Translations under genes and position numbers: made by a program
The notes under the pieces: generated by a model
The model's input: only the letters and a program-made list of their open reading frames with translations
Told to the model about the DNA's origin: nothing
The model's database searches: none
Part shown: piece by piece, positions 8,253 through 16,026 of the stretch
How positions within the stretch are numbered: the stretch's first letter is position 1
Layout: the number at the start of each line of letters is the position of its first letter
NCBI GenBank assembly: GCA_910588285.1
Contig: CAJUQB010000067.1
Location: 1 to 25,840, forward strand
Direction of reading: 5' to 3'
Source of the DNA: an uncultured Lachnospiraceae bacterium
GTDB lineage: Bacteria; Bacillota; Clostridia; Lachnospirales; Lachnospiraceae
Length of the DNA stretch: 25,840 nt

Positions 8253-9929
8253 TTATAATTTCTCCTCATACCAGAACCAGTCAAAGGCTGCCTGATTCTC
8301 ACTTTCTGTGCGGTTGGATGTGGCAAACATCCCAAGCAGGGTGCCTACCATGCCCCCCACCTTTTCCGGGTTGATGAGTTTGCCGTCCACCTCCCCGCCA
8401 AGGGGAAGCTCCCGCACCTCGTTCTCTCCATAGGAAAATACATAGCGCTCTCCCACTGCCCGCAGACGGATCACGACCGATTCCTTGTCCCAGGGCACCT
8501 CCGCCAGCACTGTTGTATAGGTTTTGCTGGTAAAATCCGGCAGATAGGGAGGCATATCAAAATGGCTGGTGGACAGCACCAACCGCAGTACCTGAGTTCC
8601 CGCCGGCTGCTGCTCACACTGCCATACCGTATCCGGCCGGAGGCTCTTCTCCCCGGCTACGGCCCGCTCCACCCGGATCTGATGGTTGCTGGCCTGCATC
8701 ACGGCAAAGCCTGCTGCCTCCGCCCCCTTGGGCATAAACTTCATGCACAGGGATACATTGAAGTTAATCTGCCGCTGTCTGCGTCCCAGGAAGCTGACAC
8801 AATCCCCTATTTTCTTGGGATAGCCAAAGCCCTTGATATCCTCCGCCATCGCGTGGGGCAGGCATTTCAGGTGCAGGCAGCTGTCGGAAATATGCCAGAA
8901 ATCGTCGTAAGGCGTTCCCCAGAACACCCAGTAGGGCGCAAGCTCATCCTGTGCAAATTCATCCCGCTCCGTCTCCTTGGGATATTCTGTCCAAGGCAGG
9001 CTCTCATCCGCCGGATATTCCCACTCGATCTTTCCGGTACGCGGGCTGAAAACAGGCCAGTCACGCTCCCACAGCACCGGACAGATATAGGTCTCCCGGC
9101 CCAGGTTCTTGTGGATCCCCTCAATGGTGCGGGAGGCCAGCATCACTGCGTACCAGTTTCCCTTCGGCGTATCCACAAAATCCGCATGTCCCACATTTCC
9201 AATAGGATAGTCAAAGCCAAACTGGCGGTGGGTCATTACCGGGTTGGCCGGATTCCCCTCATACCAGCCCAGCACGGTCTTGCTGCGGGCAATAGTCACC
9301 GCATGGTAGTGCTCTGTGCCGCCCTCTGCAATCATCAGGTAATAGTATTCTCCGATCTTATAGATGTGGGGCGCCTCCGGGGAGCCTGCCCCCCGCAGGG
9401 CGCTGTCCCAGATTGCCACCGGCTCTCCCTTCAGCCGAAAGCTCTCAATATCATATTCCGCAGCCCAGATCCCCCGCTCCGTGGTTCCGTCCGGGTGCTT
9501 CACCACATCTCCGGTTCCCATGATATAGCATTTCCCATCCTCATCAAAGAAGAAGGAGGCGTCAATCCCCGGCACATCGGAAAGCCAGTGGGGCGCTGAC
9601 CAGGGCCCCGCCGGATCCTTGGCCGTAACGATAAAATTCCCCTCATCGGCAAAATTGCAGTTAATAATATAGTAGGTTCCCTGATGGTAGCGGATGGTGG
9701 GCGCCATCACGCCTCCCGCATAGGTATTGGGATCCACATGGAAGTCATTCTCCATGGTCATGGCGTGACCGATCTGCTCCCAGTTGGCCAGATCCCTGCT
9801 GTGGAATATGGGAATCCCCGGATATACCTCAAAGCTGGAGCAGACCATATAAAAGTCCTCTCCCACGCGGCAAATGGACGGATCCGGATAAAATCCGGGT
9901 ATGATTGGGTTTCTGATGACATGTTCCAT
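8253..9929 (-). CDS. GH43 beta-xylosidase/alpha-L-arabinofuranosidase
   Basis: This 558-aa protein is a glycoside hydrolase family 43 enzyme of the two-domain type: an N-terminal five-bladed beta-propeller (about 1-320) and a C-terminal concanavalin-like beta-sandwich (about 350-555, PF17851-like). The three catalytic acids are visible: Asp near 16 in GFYPDPSI, Asp near 123 in GIDASFFFDEDG, and Glu near 185 in GSPEAPHIYK. The enzyme inverts configuration and typically removes xylose or arabinose from xylo-oligosaccharides. No signal peptide, so cytoplasmic. The ATG at 9929 follows AGGAGG by 8 nt; a longer frame lacks a ribosome site. It is first in an operon with the HD, CmpB-like and AEC genes. 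Confidence 0.92.
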   Translation of the reverse strand: MEHVIRNPIIPGFYPDPSICRVGEDFYMVCSSFEVYPGIPIFHSRDLANWEQIGHAMTMENDFHVDPNTYAGGVMAPTIRYHQGTYYIINCNFADEGNFIVTAKDPAGPWSAPHWLSDVPGIDASFFFDEDGKCYIMGTGDVVKHPDGTTERGIWAAEYDIESFRLKGEPVAIWDSALRGAGSPEAPHIYKIGEYYYLMIAEGGTEHYHAVTIARSKTVLGWYEGNPANPVMTHRQFGFDYPIGNVGHADFVDTPKGNWYAVMLASRTIEGIHKNLGRETYICPVLWERDWPVFSPRTGKIEWEYPADESLPWTEYPKETERDEFAQDELAPYWVFWGTPYDDFWHISDSCLHLKCLPHAMAEDIKGFGYPKKIGDCVSFLGRRQRQINFNVSLCMKFMPKGAEAAGFAVMQASNHQIRVERAVAGEKSLRPDTVWQCEQQPAGTQVLRLVLSTSHFDMPPYLPDFTSKTYTTVLAEVPWDKESVVIRLRAVGERYVFSYGENEVRELPLGGEVDGKLINPEKVGGMVGTLLGMFATSNRTESENQAAFDWFWYEEKL

Positions 9930-9963
9930 TCTCTCATCCTCCTTAAATACAACAACTGAACTA

Positions 9964-9992
9964 ATTATGCCACAGTCCGTCTCATTTGTCAA
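9964..9992 (-). promoter_or_regulatory. Promoter of the GH43 operon
   Basis: TTGACA (9987-9992) and CATAAT (9964-9969) are separated by exactly 17 bp on the minus strand. The -35 begins 8 bp past the metY stop codon, so little room is left for a metY terminator and read-through is possible. Confidence 0.7.
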
Positions 9993-9999
9993 AATACAA

Positions 10000-11292
10000 T
10001 CAGAGGATTGCTTCCACTGCTGCAAATCCCTGCTCCAGATCTGCAATGATATCATCAATATGCTCAATCCCAATGGAAAGACGGATGGTATTCGGTTTGA
10101 TGCCCTGCTCCATAAGCTCCTCTTCCGTCAGCTGGGCGTGGGTGGTAGTAGCCGGATGGATCACCAGGCTCTTCACATCCGCCACATTGGCCAGCAGGGA
10201 GAAAATCTCCAGGCTGTCAATAAACCGATGGGCCTGTGCCTGGCCGCCCCGAATCTCAAAGGTGAAAATGGAGCCTCCGCCATTGGGAAAATACCGCTCA
10301 TAGAGCCCATGGTTCGGGTGATCCGGCAGAGAAGGATGGTTCACCCGCTCCACCAGAGGGTGCTTTGCCAAAAATTCCACTACCTTTCCGGCATTCTGTG
10401 CATGACGCTCCATCCGCAGAGACAGTGTTTCCACCCCCTGCAGCAGCAGAAATGCATGAAAGGGGGAGATGGCAGCTCCCATATCCCGAAGAAGGATGGC
10501 TCGGATGTAGGTAACAAAAGCCGCCGGACCTGCCGCATCCACAAAGGATACCCCATGATAGCTGGGATTGGGCTCTGCGATAGCCTTGTAATTTCCGGAA
10601 GCCCTCCAATCAAAATTACCGGAATCCACAATCACACCCCCCAGGGTTGTGCCATGCCCTCCAATGAATTTGGTGGCGGAATGAACCACAATATCCGCAC
10701 CATGCTCCATGGGCCGGATGAAATAGGGTGTCCCAAAGGTATTGTCAATCACCAGGGGCAGTCCGTGCCTGTGGGCAATGGCCCCAATGGCATCAATATC
10801 CGGAATGTCGCTGTTGGGGTTGCCCAGAGTCTCCAGATATATGGCTCTGGTATTCTCCCGGATGGCCCCCTCCACTGCCGCCAGGTCATGGACATCCACA
10901 AAGGTGGTCTCCACGCCAAAGCCGGAAAGGGTATGGGCCAGCAGATTGTAAGTTCCTCCATAAATGGTCTTCTGGGCCACAATATGATCCCCTGCCTGTG
11001 CCAGCGCCTGGATGGTGTAGGTAATGGCCGCAGCCCCGGAGGCCACCGCCAGGGCTGCCACACCGCCCTCCAGGGCTGCCAGCCGTTTCTCCAGCACCTC
11101 CTGGGTGGAATTGGTCAGCCTTCCGTAGATATTGCCGGGCTCTGTCAAATCAAATCGGGCCGCCGCGCGGGCACAATCTTGAAATACATACGAGGTTGTC
11201 TGGTAAATGGGCACAGCCCTGGCATCTGTAGCCGGATCCGGCTGTTCCTGCCCTACGTGCAGCTGTAATGTCTCAAATCTGTAATCACTCAT
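10000..11292 (-). CDS. metY: O-acetylhomoserine aminocarboxypropyltransferase / cysteine synthase (MetY type)
   Basis: This 430-aa protein is a PLP enzyme of the Cys/Met metabolism family and most resembles MetY, which makes homocysteine from O-acetylhomoserine and sulfide. Key residues: the YGRLTNSTQ motif near 57-65 (Tyr and Arg that bind PLP phosphate in the partner subunit), the Asp in VIDNTFGTP near 183, and the Schiff-base Lys near 208 in HSATKFIGGHG. Length fits MetY (about 425-440) rather than the shorter MetB/MetC. The ATG at 11292 has GGAGGA 7 nt upstream. It is transcribed alone from a strong promoter overlapped by a palindrome that looks like a sulfur-regulator operator. Confidence 0.93.
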   Translation of the reverse strand: MSDYRFETLQLHVGQEQPDPATDARAVPIYQTTSYVFQDCARAAARFDLTEPGNIYGRLTNSTQEVLEKRLAALEGGVAALAVASGAAAITYTIQALAQAGDHIVAQKTIYGGTYNLLAHTLSGFGVETTFVDVHDLAAVEGAIRENTRAIYLETLGNPNSDIPDIDAIGAIAHRHGLPLVIDNTFGTPYFIRPMEHGADIVVHSATKFIGGHGTTLGGVIVDSGNFDWRASGNYKAIAEPNPSYHGVSFVDAAGPAAFVTYIRAILLRDMGAAISPFHAFLLLQGVETLSLRMERHAQNAGKVVEFLAKHPLVERVNHPSLPDHPNHGLYERYFPNGGGSIFTFEIRGGQAQAHRFIDSLEIFSLLANVADVKSLVIHPATTTHAQLTEEELMEQGIKPNTIRLSIGIEHIDDIIADLEQGFAAVEAIL

Positions 11293-11386
11293 GGATCTGT
11301 CCTCCTCATGGATTCCCTGGGACTGCATTCGTAATCAACAGCAAATCCTGTAATCCCAGTTATTTGATAGGTTTTGTACTGTGATT

Positions 11387-11415
11387 ATGTTACCACTATA
11401 TTCCTACTATGTCAA
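11387..11415 (-). promoter_or_regulatory. metY promoter
   Basis: TTGACA (11410-11415), a 17-bp spacer and TAACAT (11387-11392) form a near-consensus promoter giving a leader of about 90 nt. The leader is too short and lacks the motifs for a SAM riboswitch. Confidence 0.7.
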
Positions 11416-11421
11416 TAGGAA
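11401..11421. promoter_or_regulatory. Palindromic operator candidate over the metY -35
   Basis: The sequence TTCCTA-N9-TAGGAA is a perfect 6-bp inverted repeat centred on the TTGACA -35. By position and by the metY context it could be bound by an Rrf2/CymR-type sulfur regulator; the palindrome is seen, the regulator is inferred. Confidence 0.45.
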
Positions 11422-11427
11422 AACTCT

Positions 11428-12033
11428 CTATACGATCTTAACCCCCAAGAGCAGGGCGAGCTCCGCTGCCTGCATGGCATCAATCTTCACACCCGCAAGC
11501 TCCCGAAAGCTGTCGGATACGCTGATGCCCCGAATCTCACATTTGGATAAATCCAGATTCTTGAGGCTGGTTTTGAAGAAATCCACCTCCTCCAGATTCA
11601 CCCGGTCAAGCTGCAGCTGTTTCAAACGGCACTCCGGCATGGCGCTCATCTTCATGACACTGTCCGTAATCTGTACCTGCTCCAGCACAGCCATGGAAAA
11701 ATTGCTGTAGCACAGGGAGCAGTCCTTCCAGACAGTCTGTTTCATATGGCTGCGGATAAACCGGGCCCCATCTCCTCTGGAGGAGGTGATGTTACACTCC
11801 CTCCAATAGCTGTTTTCAAAATCATTGTTGGAAAAATCGCAATGGTGCAGATTCACGTAGTAAAATCCGGCACCTGCAAAGGAACATCCCACAAATCGGC
11901 ATGTTTCAAAGGTACAATGGATCAGATCCAGCTTGGAAAAATCCCGGTTTTCTATTACTTCGTTTTCAATCTGCAGATCCCGCAGCTCTGTCTCATCCCT
12001 CCGGGCCTGCTCCAATTCTTCCAATATATCCAT
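11428..12033 (-). CDS. Pentapeptide-repeat protein
   Basis: This 201-aa protein shows the A/C-D/N-L/F-x-x periodicity of a right-handed quadrilateral beta-helix, for example HCTFETCRFVGCSFAGAGFY and, later, LKNLDLSKCEIRGISVSD. Some pentapeptide proteins (Qnr, MfpA) mimic DNA and protect gyrase, but many have unknown roles, so a resistance function is not claimed. The ATG at 12033 begins just after the sensor kinase stop (12035), and its GGAGGGA ribosome site lies inside the kinase gene's last codons. It is therefore part of the VOC/two-component operon. Confidence 0.85.
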   Translation of the reverse strand: MDILEELEQARRDETELRDLQIENEVIENRDFSKLDLIHCTFETCRFVGCSFAGAGFYYVNLHHCDFSNNDFENSYWRECNITSSRGDGARFIRSHMKQTVWKDCSLCYSNFSMAVLEQVQITDSVMKMSAMPECRLKQLQLDRVNLEEVDFFKTSLKNLDLSKCEIRGISVSDSFRELAGVKIDAMQAAELALLLGVKIV

Positions 12034-12034
12034 T

Positions 12035-13162
12035 TTATCCCTCCTGCTTCGATAATCCTGTTGGCAGCCACAACGTAAACTCTATCGTCTCATCTGCGCT
12101 CTGGGCCTCTATCCTGCCTCCATGGCCCTCCACAATCTCCTTGGCTATGGCAAGGCCCAGGCCGGAGCCCCCGGTTGCGGATTGACGGGCGGAATCCAGC
12201 CGGAAAAACTGTTCAAAAATCCGCTCCAGCTTGTCCCCGGAGATAGTTTTCCCATGATTTTTCAGAGAAATCATCACCTCATCCCCGGTTTGCTTCATGG
12301 TCAGCAGCAGCCGGCTCCCCGGATAGCTGTAATTCACCCCATTGCGGATCAGGTTGTCAAACACCCGCTCCAGCTTGTCCGGGTCACAGAGAAGCTCCAC
12401 CTGGGGCTGAATCGCAAGCTCCCAGGATAAGCCCTTCTCCGCCATAATCGGCTGAAACTCATAGGCAATCTGTTCCAGCATACGGCTTAAGCTGGTGCGT
12501 TCCAGCTCCAGATTCATGGTGGTCAGGTTAAACCGGGTGATCTCAAAGAATTCATTGATCAGCTCCTCCAGACGCTCCGCCTTCTCCAGGGCCACCCCCG
12601 TATAACGCGCCCGCATCCGTTCCGAAATCTGGGGCTCCTCCTGCAAAAGGGTCAGGTAGCCGATGACACTGGTCAGAGGCGTCTTCAGGTCATGGGCCAG
12701 ATAAACCACCAGATCATTCTTCCGCTGCTCTGCCTCCCTGGCCGCCCGGGCATTCCGAAGGGACTGCTCCCTGGCCAGATTCAATTCATTCTGAACATTG
12801 ACCAGCTCAGGCGGCAGCTCAATGGGCCGTTCCGCTGGAGCTGACAGACTTTTGGCTGCATCCACCACCTCGTTCAGATACCCCACTGCCCGGCGGATTG
12901 CCCGCCGTGTAAACAAAATGCTGAAGCCCAGCATAACCAGCAGCATAATAAAAGGCGCCAGCGCCTGGATGGACTTCAGCATCCAATAGAGGTAACTATC
13001 CCCATACCAGGTGACTCCGGCGCACACGAATTCCGCCAGCACATACCCACCGGTCAGGACCAGCAGCACCCCCAGCAGGGACAGCATATAGCGATAAAAC
13101 ACTCTGCGGGAAATCTCATTGAGCTCCCCTCGATTCCTGTACTTATTCAATGGTATAGCCAA
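12035..13162 (-). CDS. Sensor histidine kinase (VanS-like)
   Basis: This 375-aa protein has two N-terminal membrane segments (about 24-47 and 68-86) with a very short external loop, a HAMP-like linker, a HisKA dimerisation domain with the phospho-acceptor His near 157 in LAHDLKTPLTSV, and a C-terminal ATPase domain with the N box (NLIRNGVNYS) and G boxes (GGSGLGLAIAKEIVEGHGG). The short sensor part is typical of VanS-like kinases that sense membrane or cell-wall signals. The start is uncertain: the frame opens with a TTG at 13162 inside the end of the response regulator gene (20-nt overlap), without a clear ribosome site; the next in-frame ATG (near residue 26) would cut into the first membrane segment. 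Confidence 0.88.
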   Translation of the reverse strand: MAIPLNKYRNRGELNEISRRVFYRYMLSLLGVLLVLTGGYVLAEFVCAGVTWYGDSYLYWMLKSIQALAPFIMLLVMLGFSILFTRRAIRRAVGYLNEVVDAAKSLSAPAERPIELPPELVNVQNELNLAREQSLRNARAAREAEQRKNDLVVYLAHDLKTPLTSVIGYLTLLQEEPQISERMRARYTGVALEKAERLEELINEFFEITRFNLTTMNLELERTSLSRMLEQIAYEFQPIMAEKGLSWELAIQPQVELLCDPDKLERVFDNLIRNGVNYSYPGSRLLLTMKQTGDEVMISLKNHGKTISGDKLERIFEQFFRLDSARQSATGGSGLGLAIAKEIVEGHGGRIEAQSADETIEFTLWLPTGLSKQEG

Positions 13163-13844
13163 CCCCCCATACGGTTTTGATATATTTTGGCCTGCGGGCC
13201 GGCTCCTGCAGCTTCTCCCTCAGGCGGGCAATGTGAGCCATAACGGTATTGTTGCTGTCCAGATACTTCTCCCCCCAGACTGCCTCAAACAGCTCCTCGG
13301 AAGAAACCACCTTCCCCTGGCGCTGGCAGAGATACAGCAGAATCGAGAACTCACGGGGGGTCAGGGACAGCTCCCTGCCGTTTAAGGTGCATTTGTGGTT
13401 GCTGCTGGCAATGGACAGTCCCCGGATGTCGATCTGGTCGCCCTCTTCCTCCCTTGTATGGGTATCTGCCGGATTGTACCGGGTGTAGCGGCGCAGCTGG
13501 GATTTGACACGGGTAATCAGCTCCAGGGGATGAAAGGGCTTGGTCACATAATCGTCCGCACCCATGGTCAGCCCGGTGATTTTGTCCATGGCATCCACCT
13601 TGGCAGTCAGCATGATAATGGGAAAGAAATGCTCCTGGCGGATCCTCTGGCACAGGGCAAAGCCATCCATGTCCGGCAGCATCACATCCAGAATCGCCAG
13701 GCTTACCTCCTCCTGCTCCACACATTGCAGGGCATCTGCTGCATTGTAATATTTATAGACCTGGTAGCCCTCGTTTTTCAGGCAGACCTCCACCAGATCG
13801 GCAATGGCCTCCTCGTCGTCTACCACCATAATTTTCTCCGGCAT
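13143..13844 (-). CDS. OmpR-family response regulator (VanR-like)
   Basis: This 233-aa regulator has a receiver domain (about 1-118) with the acidic pair DD near 9-10, the phosphorylated Asp near 53 in LAILDVMLPDMDG, and the conserved Lys in DDYVTKPFHP. A winged-helix DNA-binding domain follows (about 130-233, with LTPREFSILLYL and the end KYIKTVWGVGYTIE). I chose the ATG at 13844 because GGAGGG lies 6 nt before it; an upstream GTG would leave no spacing. The start is adjacent to the VOC gene stop and the 3' end overlaps the kinase gene, so the pair is translationally coupled. Confidence 0.92.
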   Translation of the reverse strand: MPEKIMVVDDEEAIADLVEVCLKNEGYQVYKYYNAADALQCVEQEEVSLAILDVMLPDMDGFALCQRIRQEHFFPIIMLTAKVDAMDKITGLTMGADDYVTKPFHPLELITRVKSQLRRYTRYNPADTHTREEEGDQIDIRGLSIASSNHKCTLNGRELSLTPREFSILLYLCQRQGKVVSSEELFEAVWGEKYLDSNNTVMAHIARLREKLQEPARRPKYIKTVWGVGYTIE

Positions 13845-13846
13845 CT

Positions 13847-14233
13847 TCACCCCTCCATCTGCATCGGCGTGCCCACTTCAATCAGGTTCCCGTCCGGATC
13901 ATAGAACCGGACCACCTGCTGGCCCCAGCTGTGGGTCATGAACCGGTTGACATATTGGATGGGTTCTCCTGTTTCCTCTCCGTAACGCTCCAGGCGTTCT
14001 ACAAATTCCTCGATCTGCTTCTCCTCAAAGTAGAGCTCAGAGGCATTATTTTGGGGGAGGATTTCCCTTCCCGTAAAATCCCTCCAGATCCCGGCGTCCT
14101 GGAGCACAAGCCCCTCCGTCAGGATCACATTTCCGTCATTGTCCAGGATCACGTCCAGGCCGAACAGGGTCTTGTAAAAGGCAATTGAGCGCTCTATGTT
14201 GTTTACAGTAATCAGTACATTTTTCAGTTTCAT
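13847..14233 (-). CDS. VOC-superfamily (glyoxalase/bleomycin-resistance fold) protein
   Basis: This 128-aa protein shows the paired beta-alpha-beta-beta-beta modules of the vicinal oxygen chelate fold: the opening MKLKNVLITVNNIERSIAFY and the ending VRFYDPDGNLIEVGTP with a conserved metal-ligand-type Glu. The family includes glyoxalase I, dioxygenases and drug-binding proteins, so the substrate cannot be assigned. The ATG at 14233 has AGGAG 6 nt upstream. It is the first gene of the operon with the response regulator, kinase and pentapeptide protein. Confidence 0.85.
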   Translation of the reverse strand: MKLKNVLITVNNIERSIAFYKTLFGLDVILDNDGNVILTEGLVLQDAGIWRDFTGREILPQNNASELYFEEKQIEEFVERLERYGEETGEPIQYVNRFMTHSWGQQVVRFYDPDGNLIEVGTPMQMEG

Positions 14234-14284
14234 GGAAGGCTCCTTTCTGCTTGAGATGCCCAGATCCCAAAATCTCTCTCTGAC

Positions 14285-14314
14285 AGTATAGCACATCTTC
14301 CCGGGTAAATCCAA
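14285..14314 (-). promoter_or_regulatory. Candidate promoter of the VOC/two-component operon
   Basis: TTGGAT (14309-14314), an 18-bp spacer and TATACT (14285-14290) lie about 50 bp upstream of the VOC start on the minus strand. Confidence 0.45.
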
Positions 14315-14388
14315 ATATTCCCTTATAATATATGAAAAATGATATAAAACTTATATTCAAGGGCTTCTCAAAAACGGTCAACGGGCGT

Positions 14389-14414
14389 ATGATGGTAATT
14401 GACCAGAATGGTCA
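14389..14414 (+). promoter_or_regulatory. TetR-gene promoter -10 and operator
   Basis: A -10 candidate TATGAT (14389-14394) has a weak -35 TTCTCA 17 bp upstream. Directly downstream lies the perfect palindrome TGACCA-GAA-TGGTCA (14400-14414), a size and shape usual for TetR-family operators, 15 bp before the gene start. A half-site-like GGTCA occurs at about 14376-14380. Autorepression of the TetR-ABC operon is the simplest reading. Confidence 0.5.
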
Positions 14415-14428
14415 GCGAGGTGGATTTT

Positions 14429-15046
14429 ATGAATGATAAATTTTACGCTTTGTCCGAGGAGAAGCAGCGGCGCATCCTGAACGCAGGCTTTTTGGTATTT
14501 TCCCAAAATTCCTATAAAAAAAGCCCCATGCAGGAAATTGCGGATCATGCCGGGATCAGCAAATCCCTTCTCTTTCATTATTTTTACAACAAACAGGAGT
14601 TGTATCTGTTCCTGTGGGAGCAGGCATGCCATATTACCAGCCGCTCCCTGGCCGCATACCGCTGTTATGAGGGGAACGACCTGTTTGAAATGATGGAGCG
14701 GGGCATGAAGGCCAAGCTTGCAGTCATGCGGAAGTACCCAAATATGACTACCTTTGTGGTAAAGGCTTTCTATGAAACGGACCCAACGCTCCATGCTGCC
14801 ATACAGGAAAGCTATCAACAGCATTTTGACGCCAGGGCTTCTGATGCGCTGATGCAGCTGAACCCCGATGATTTTATCCCAGGCCTGGATCTTGCCATGA
14901 TGCACCGGGAGATGTATCTGGCCTCTGTGGGATATCTCTGGGAGGTATTTCAAAAGGACGGCAATGTGGATGCCGATCAGCTGGAGCAGGATTTTTCTGA
15001 AATGCTTTCCTTCTGGAAAAACGTTTATCTGAGAAAGGAGCAATAA
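14429..15046 (+). CDS. TetR/AcrR-family regulator
   Basis: This 205-aa protein has the N-terminal TetR helix-turn-helix: KQRRILNAGFLVFS, then MQEIADHAGISKSLLFHYFYNKQELY, the usual recognition-helix signature ending in YF-x-NKxxL. The C-terminal ligand domain is all-helical and not conserved. I chose the ATG at 14429, 5 nt after GAGGTGG. The ABC ATPase gene follows 5 bp downstream, so it very likely represses its own ABC exporter operon through the adjacent palindrome. Confidence 0.9.
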   Translation: MNDKFYALSEEKQRRILNAGFLVFSQNSYKKSPMQEIADHAGISKSLLFHYFYNKQELYLFLWEQACHITSRSLAAYRCYEGNDLFEMMERGMKAKLAVMRKYPNMTTFVVKAFYETDPTLHAAIQESYQQHFDARASDALMQLNPDDFIPGLDLAMMHREMYLASVGYLWEVFQKDGNVDADQLEQDFSEMLSFWKNVYLRKEQ

Positions 15047-15051
15047 CCTAT

Positions 15052-16026
15052 ATGGATGCCATCAAAACTACTGCTCTCACAAAATGTTACGGCAAATCCA
15101 GAGGCATCATAGATCTGGGGCTGACCGTAGCACAGGGAGATTTCTTTGGCTTCATTGGCCCCAATGGCGCCGGTAAGAGCACGACAATCCGTACATTGAT
15201 TGGCCTGATCGCCCCCACCGCCGGAACGGCGGAAATTTTTGGAAGAAATGTGCTTAAGGATAAGAATGAGATTCTGAAGGATATCGGATACATGCCCTCT
15301 GAGGCGGCCTTCTACCACAACCGCAGGGTGGGAGAGATCCTGAAGCTGTCCGCGTCCCTTCGGAAGAAGGACTGCTCCGGGGAGGCTGCACTGCTCTGTG
15401 AACGTCTTGCACTGGACACGGAGAAGAAAATCAGCCAGCTCTCCCTGGGCAACCGGAAAAAGGTCTCCATTGTCTGTGCCCTGCAGCATTGGCCCAGGCT
15501 CTGTATTCTGGACGAGCCCACCAGCGGACTGGATCCCCTGATGCAGCGGGAATTTTATGAGATCTTAAAGGAGCGTCATCAAAAGGGCGCCACGATCTTC
15601 CTGTCCTCCCATGTGCTTTCCGAGGTACAGCAGTACTGCAAGCATGCCGCCGTAATCCGGGAGGGCCGCCTTCTGGCCTGCGACAGCATCGAGGCCCTGG
15701 GGCACGCGGAGGCAAAACGCGTTGTCCTTCGGGGCGCCTCCGGGGCTGACCTGGCCAGACAGCTTGCACATGTATTTCCGGCTGTGGCTGCTGATGCCGG
15801 CGCATCATGCCAGGCTGCAGACCGGATTACATCCCATCAGATCCGCGATCTGCAGGCGCAGGCGCATACCGTCAGCTTTCTGTACAGCGGCAGCCCCGGG
15901 CCTCTGCTTGCCGCCCTGGCGGCGCTCCCGCTTACAGATGTCAGTATCATCGAACCGGATCTGACAGAGATTTTTATGCATTATTATAACAAGGAGGGAC
16001 AATCCCATGATATTGTTGAGACATGA
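15052..16026 (+). CDS. ABC transporter ATP-binding protein (exporter type)
   Basis: This 324-aa ATPase has Walker A GPNGAGKSTT near 38-47, the signature loop as LSLGNRKKV, Walker B LCILDEPTSGLD, and the switch His in IFLSSHVLSE. A C-terminal extension of about 100 residues, as in CcmA/BcrA-type drug or lantibiotic exporters, ends inside the permease gene with a 20-nt overlap. An AAGGAG site lies 11 nt before the ATG. It powers the permease encoded next; the cargo is unknown. Confidence 0.92.
   Translation: MDAIKTTALTKCYGKSRGIIDLGLTVAQGDFFGFIGPNGAGKSTTIRTLIGLIAPTAGTAEIFGRNVLKDKNEILKDIGYMPSEAAFYHNRRVGEILKLSASLRKKDCSGEAALLCERLALDTEKKISQLSLGNRKKVSIVCALQHWPRLCILDEPTSGLDPLMQREFYEILKERHQKGATIFLSSHVLSEVQQYCKHAAVIREGRLLACDSIEALGHAEAKRVVLRGASGADLARQLAHVFPAVAADAGASCQAADRITSHQIRDLQAQAHTVSFLYSGSPGPLLAALAALPLTDVSIIEPDLTEIFMHYYNKEGQSHDIVET

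Noticed and set aside
8562..9599. 345-codon open frame antisense to the GH43 gene
   Set aside because: Shadow of the GH43 gene; no start signal and no family features.
9901..11268. 455-codon open frame antisense to metY
   Set aside because: Although longer than metY itself, metY has all catalytic motifs, a ribosome site and a promoter; the antisense product looks like low-complexity shadow sequence.
11293..11380. SAM or T-box riboswitch in the metY leader
   Set aside because: The leader is under 90 nt and has no recognisable riboswitch stems or terminator.
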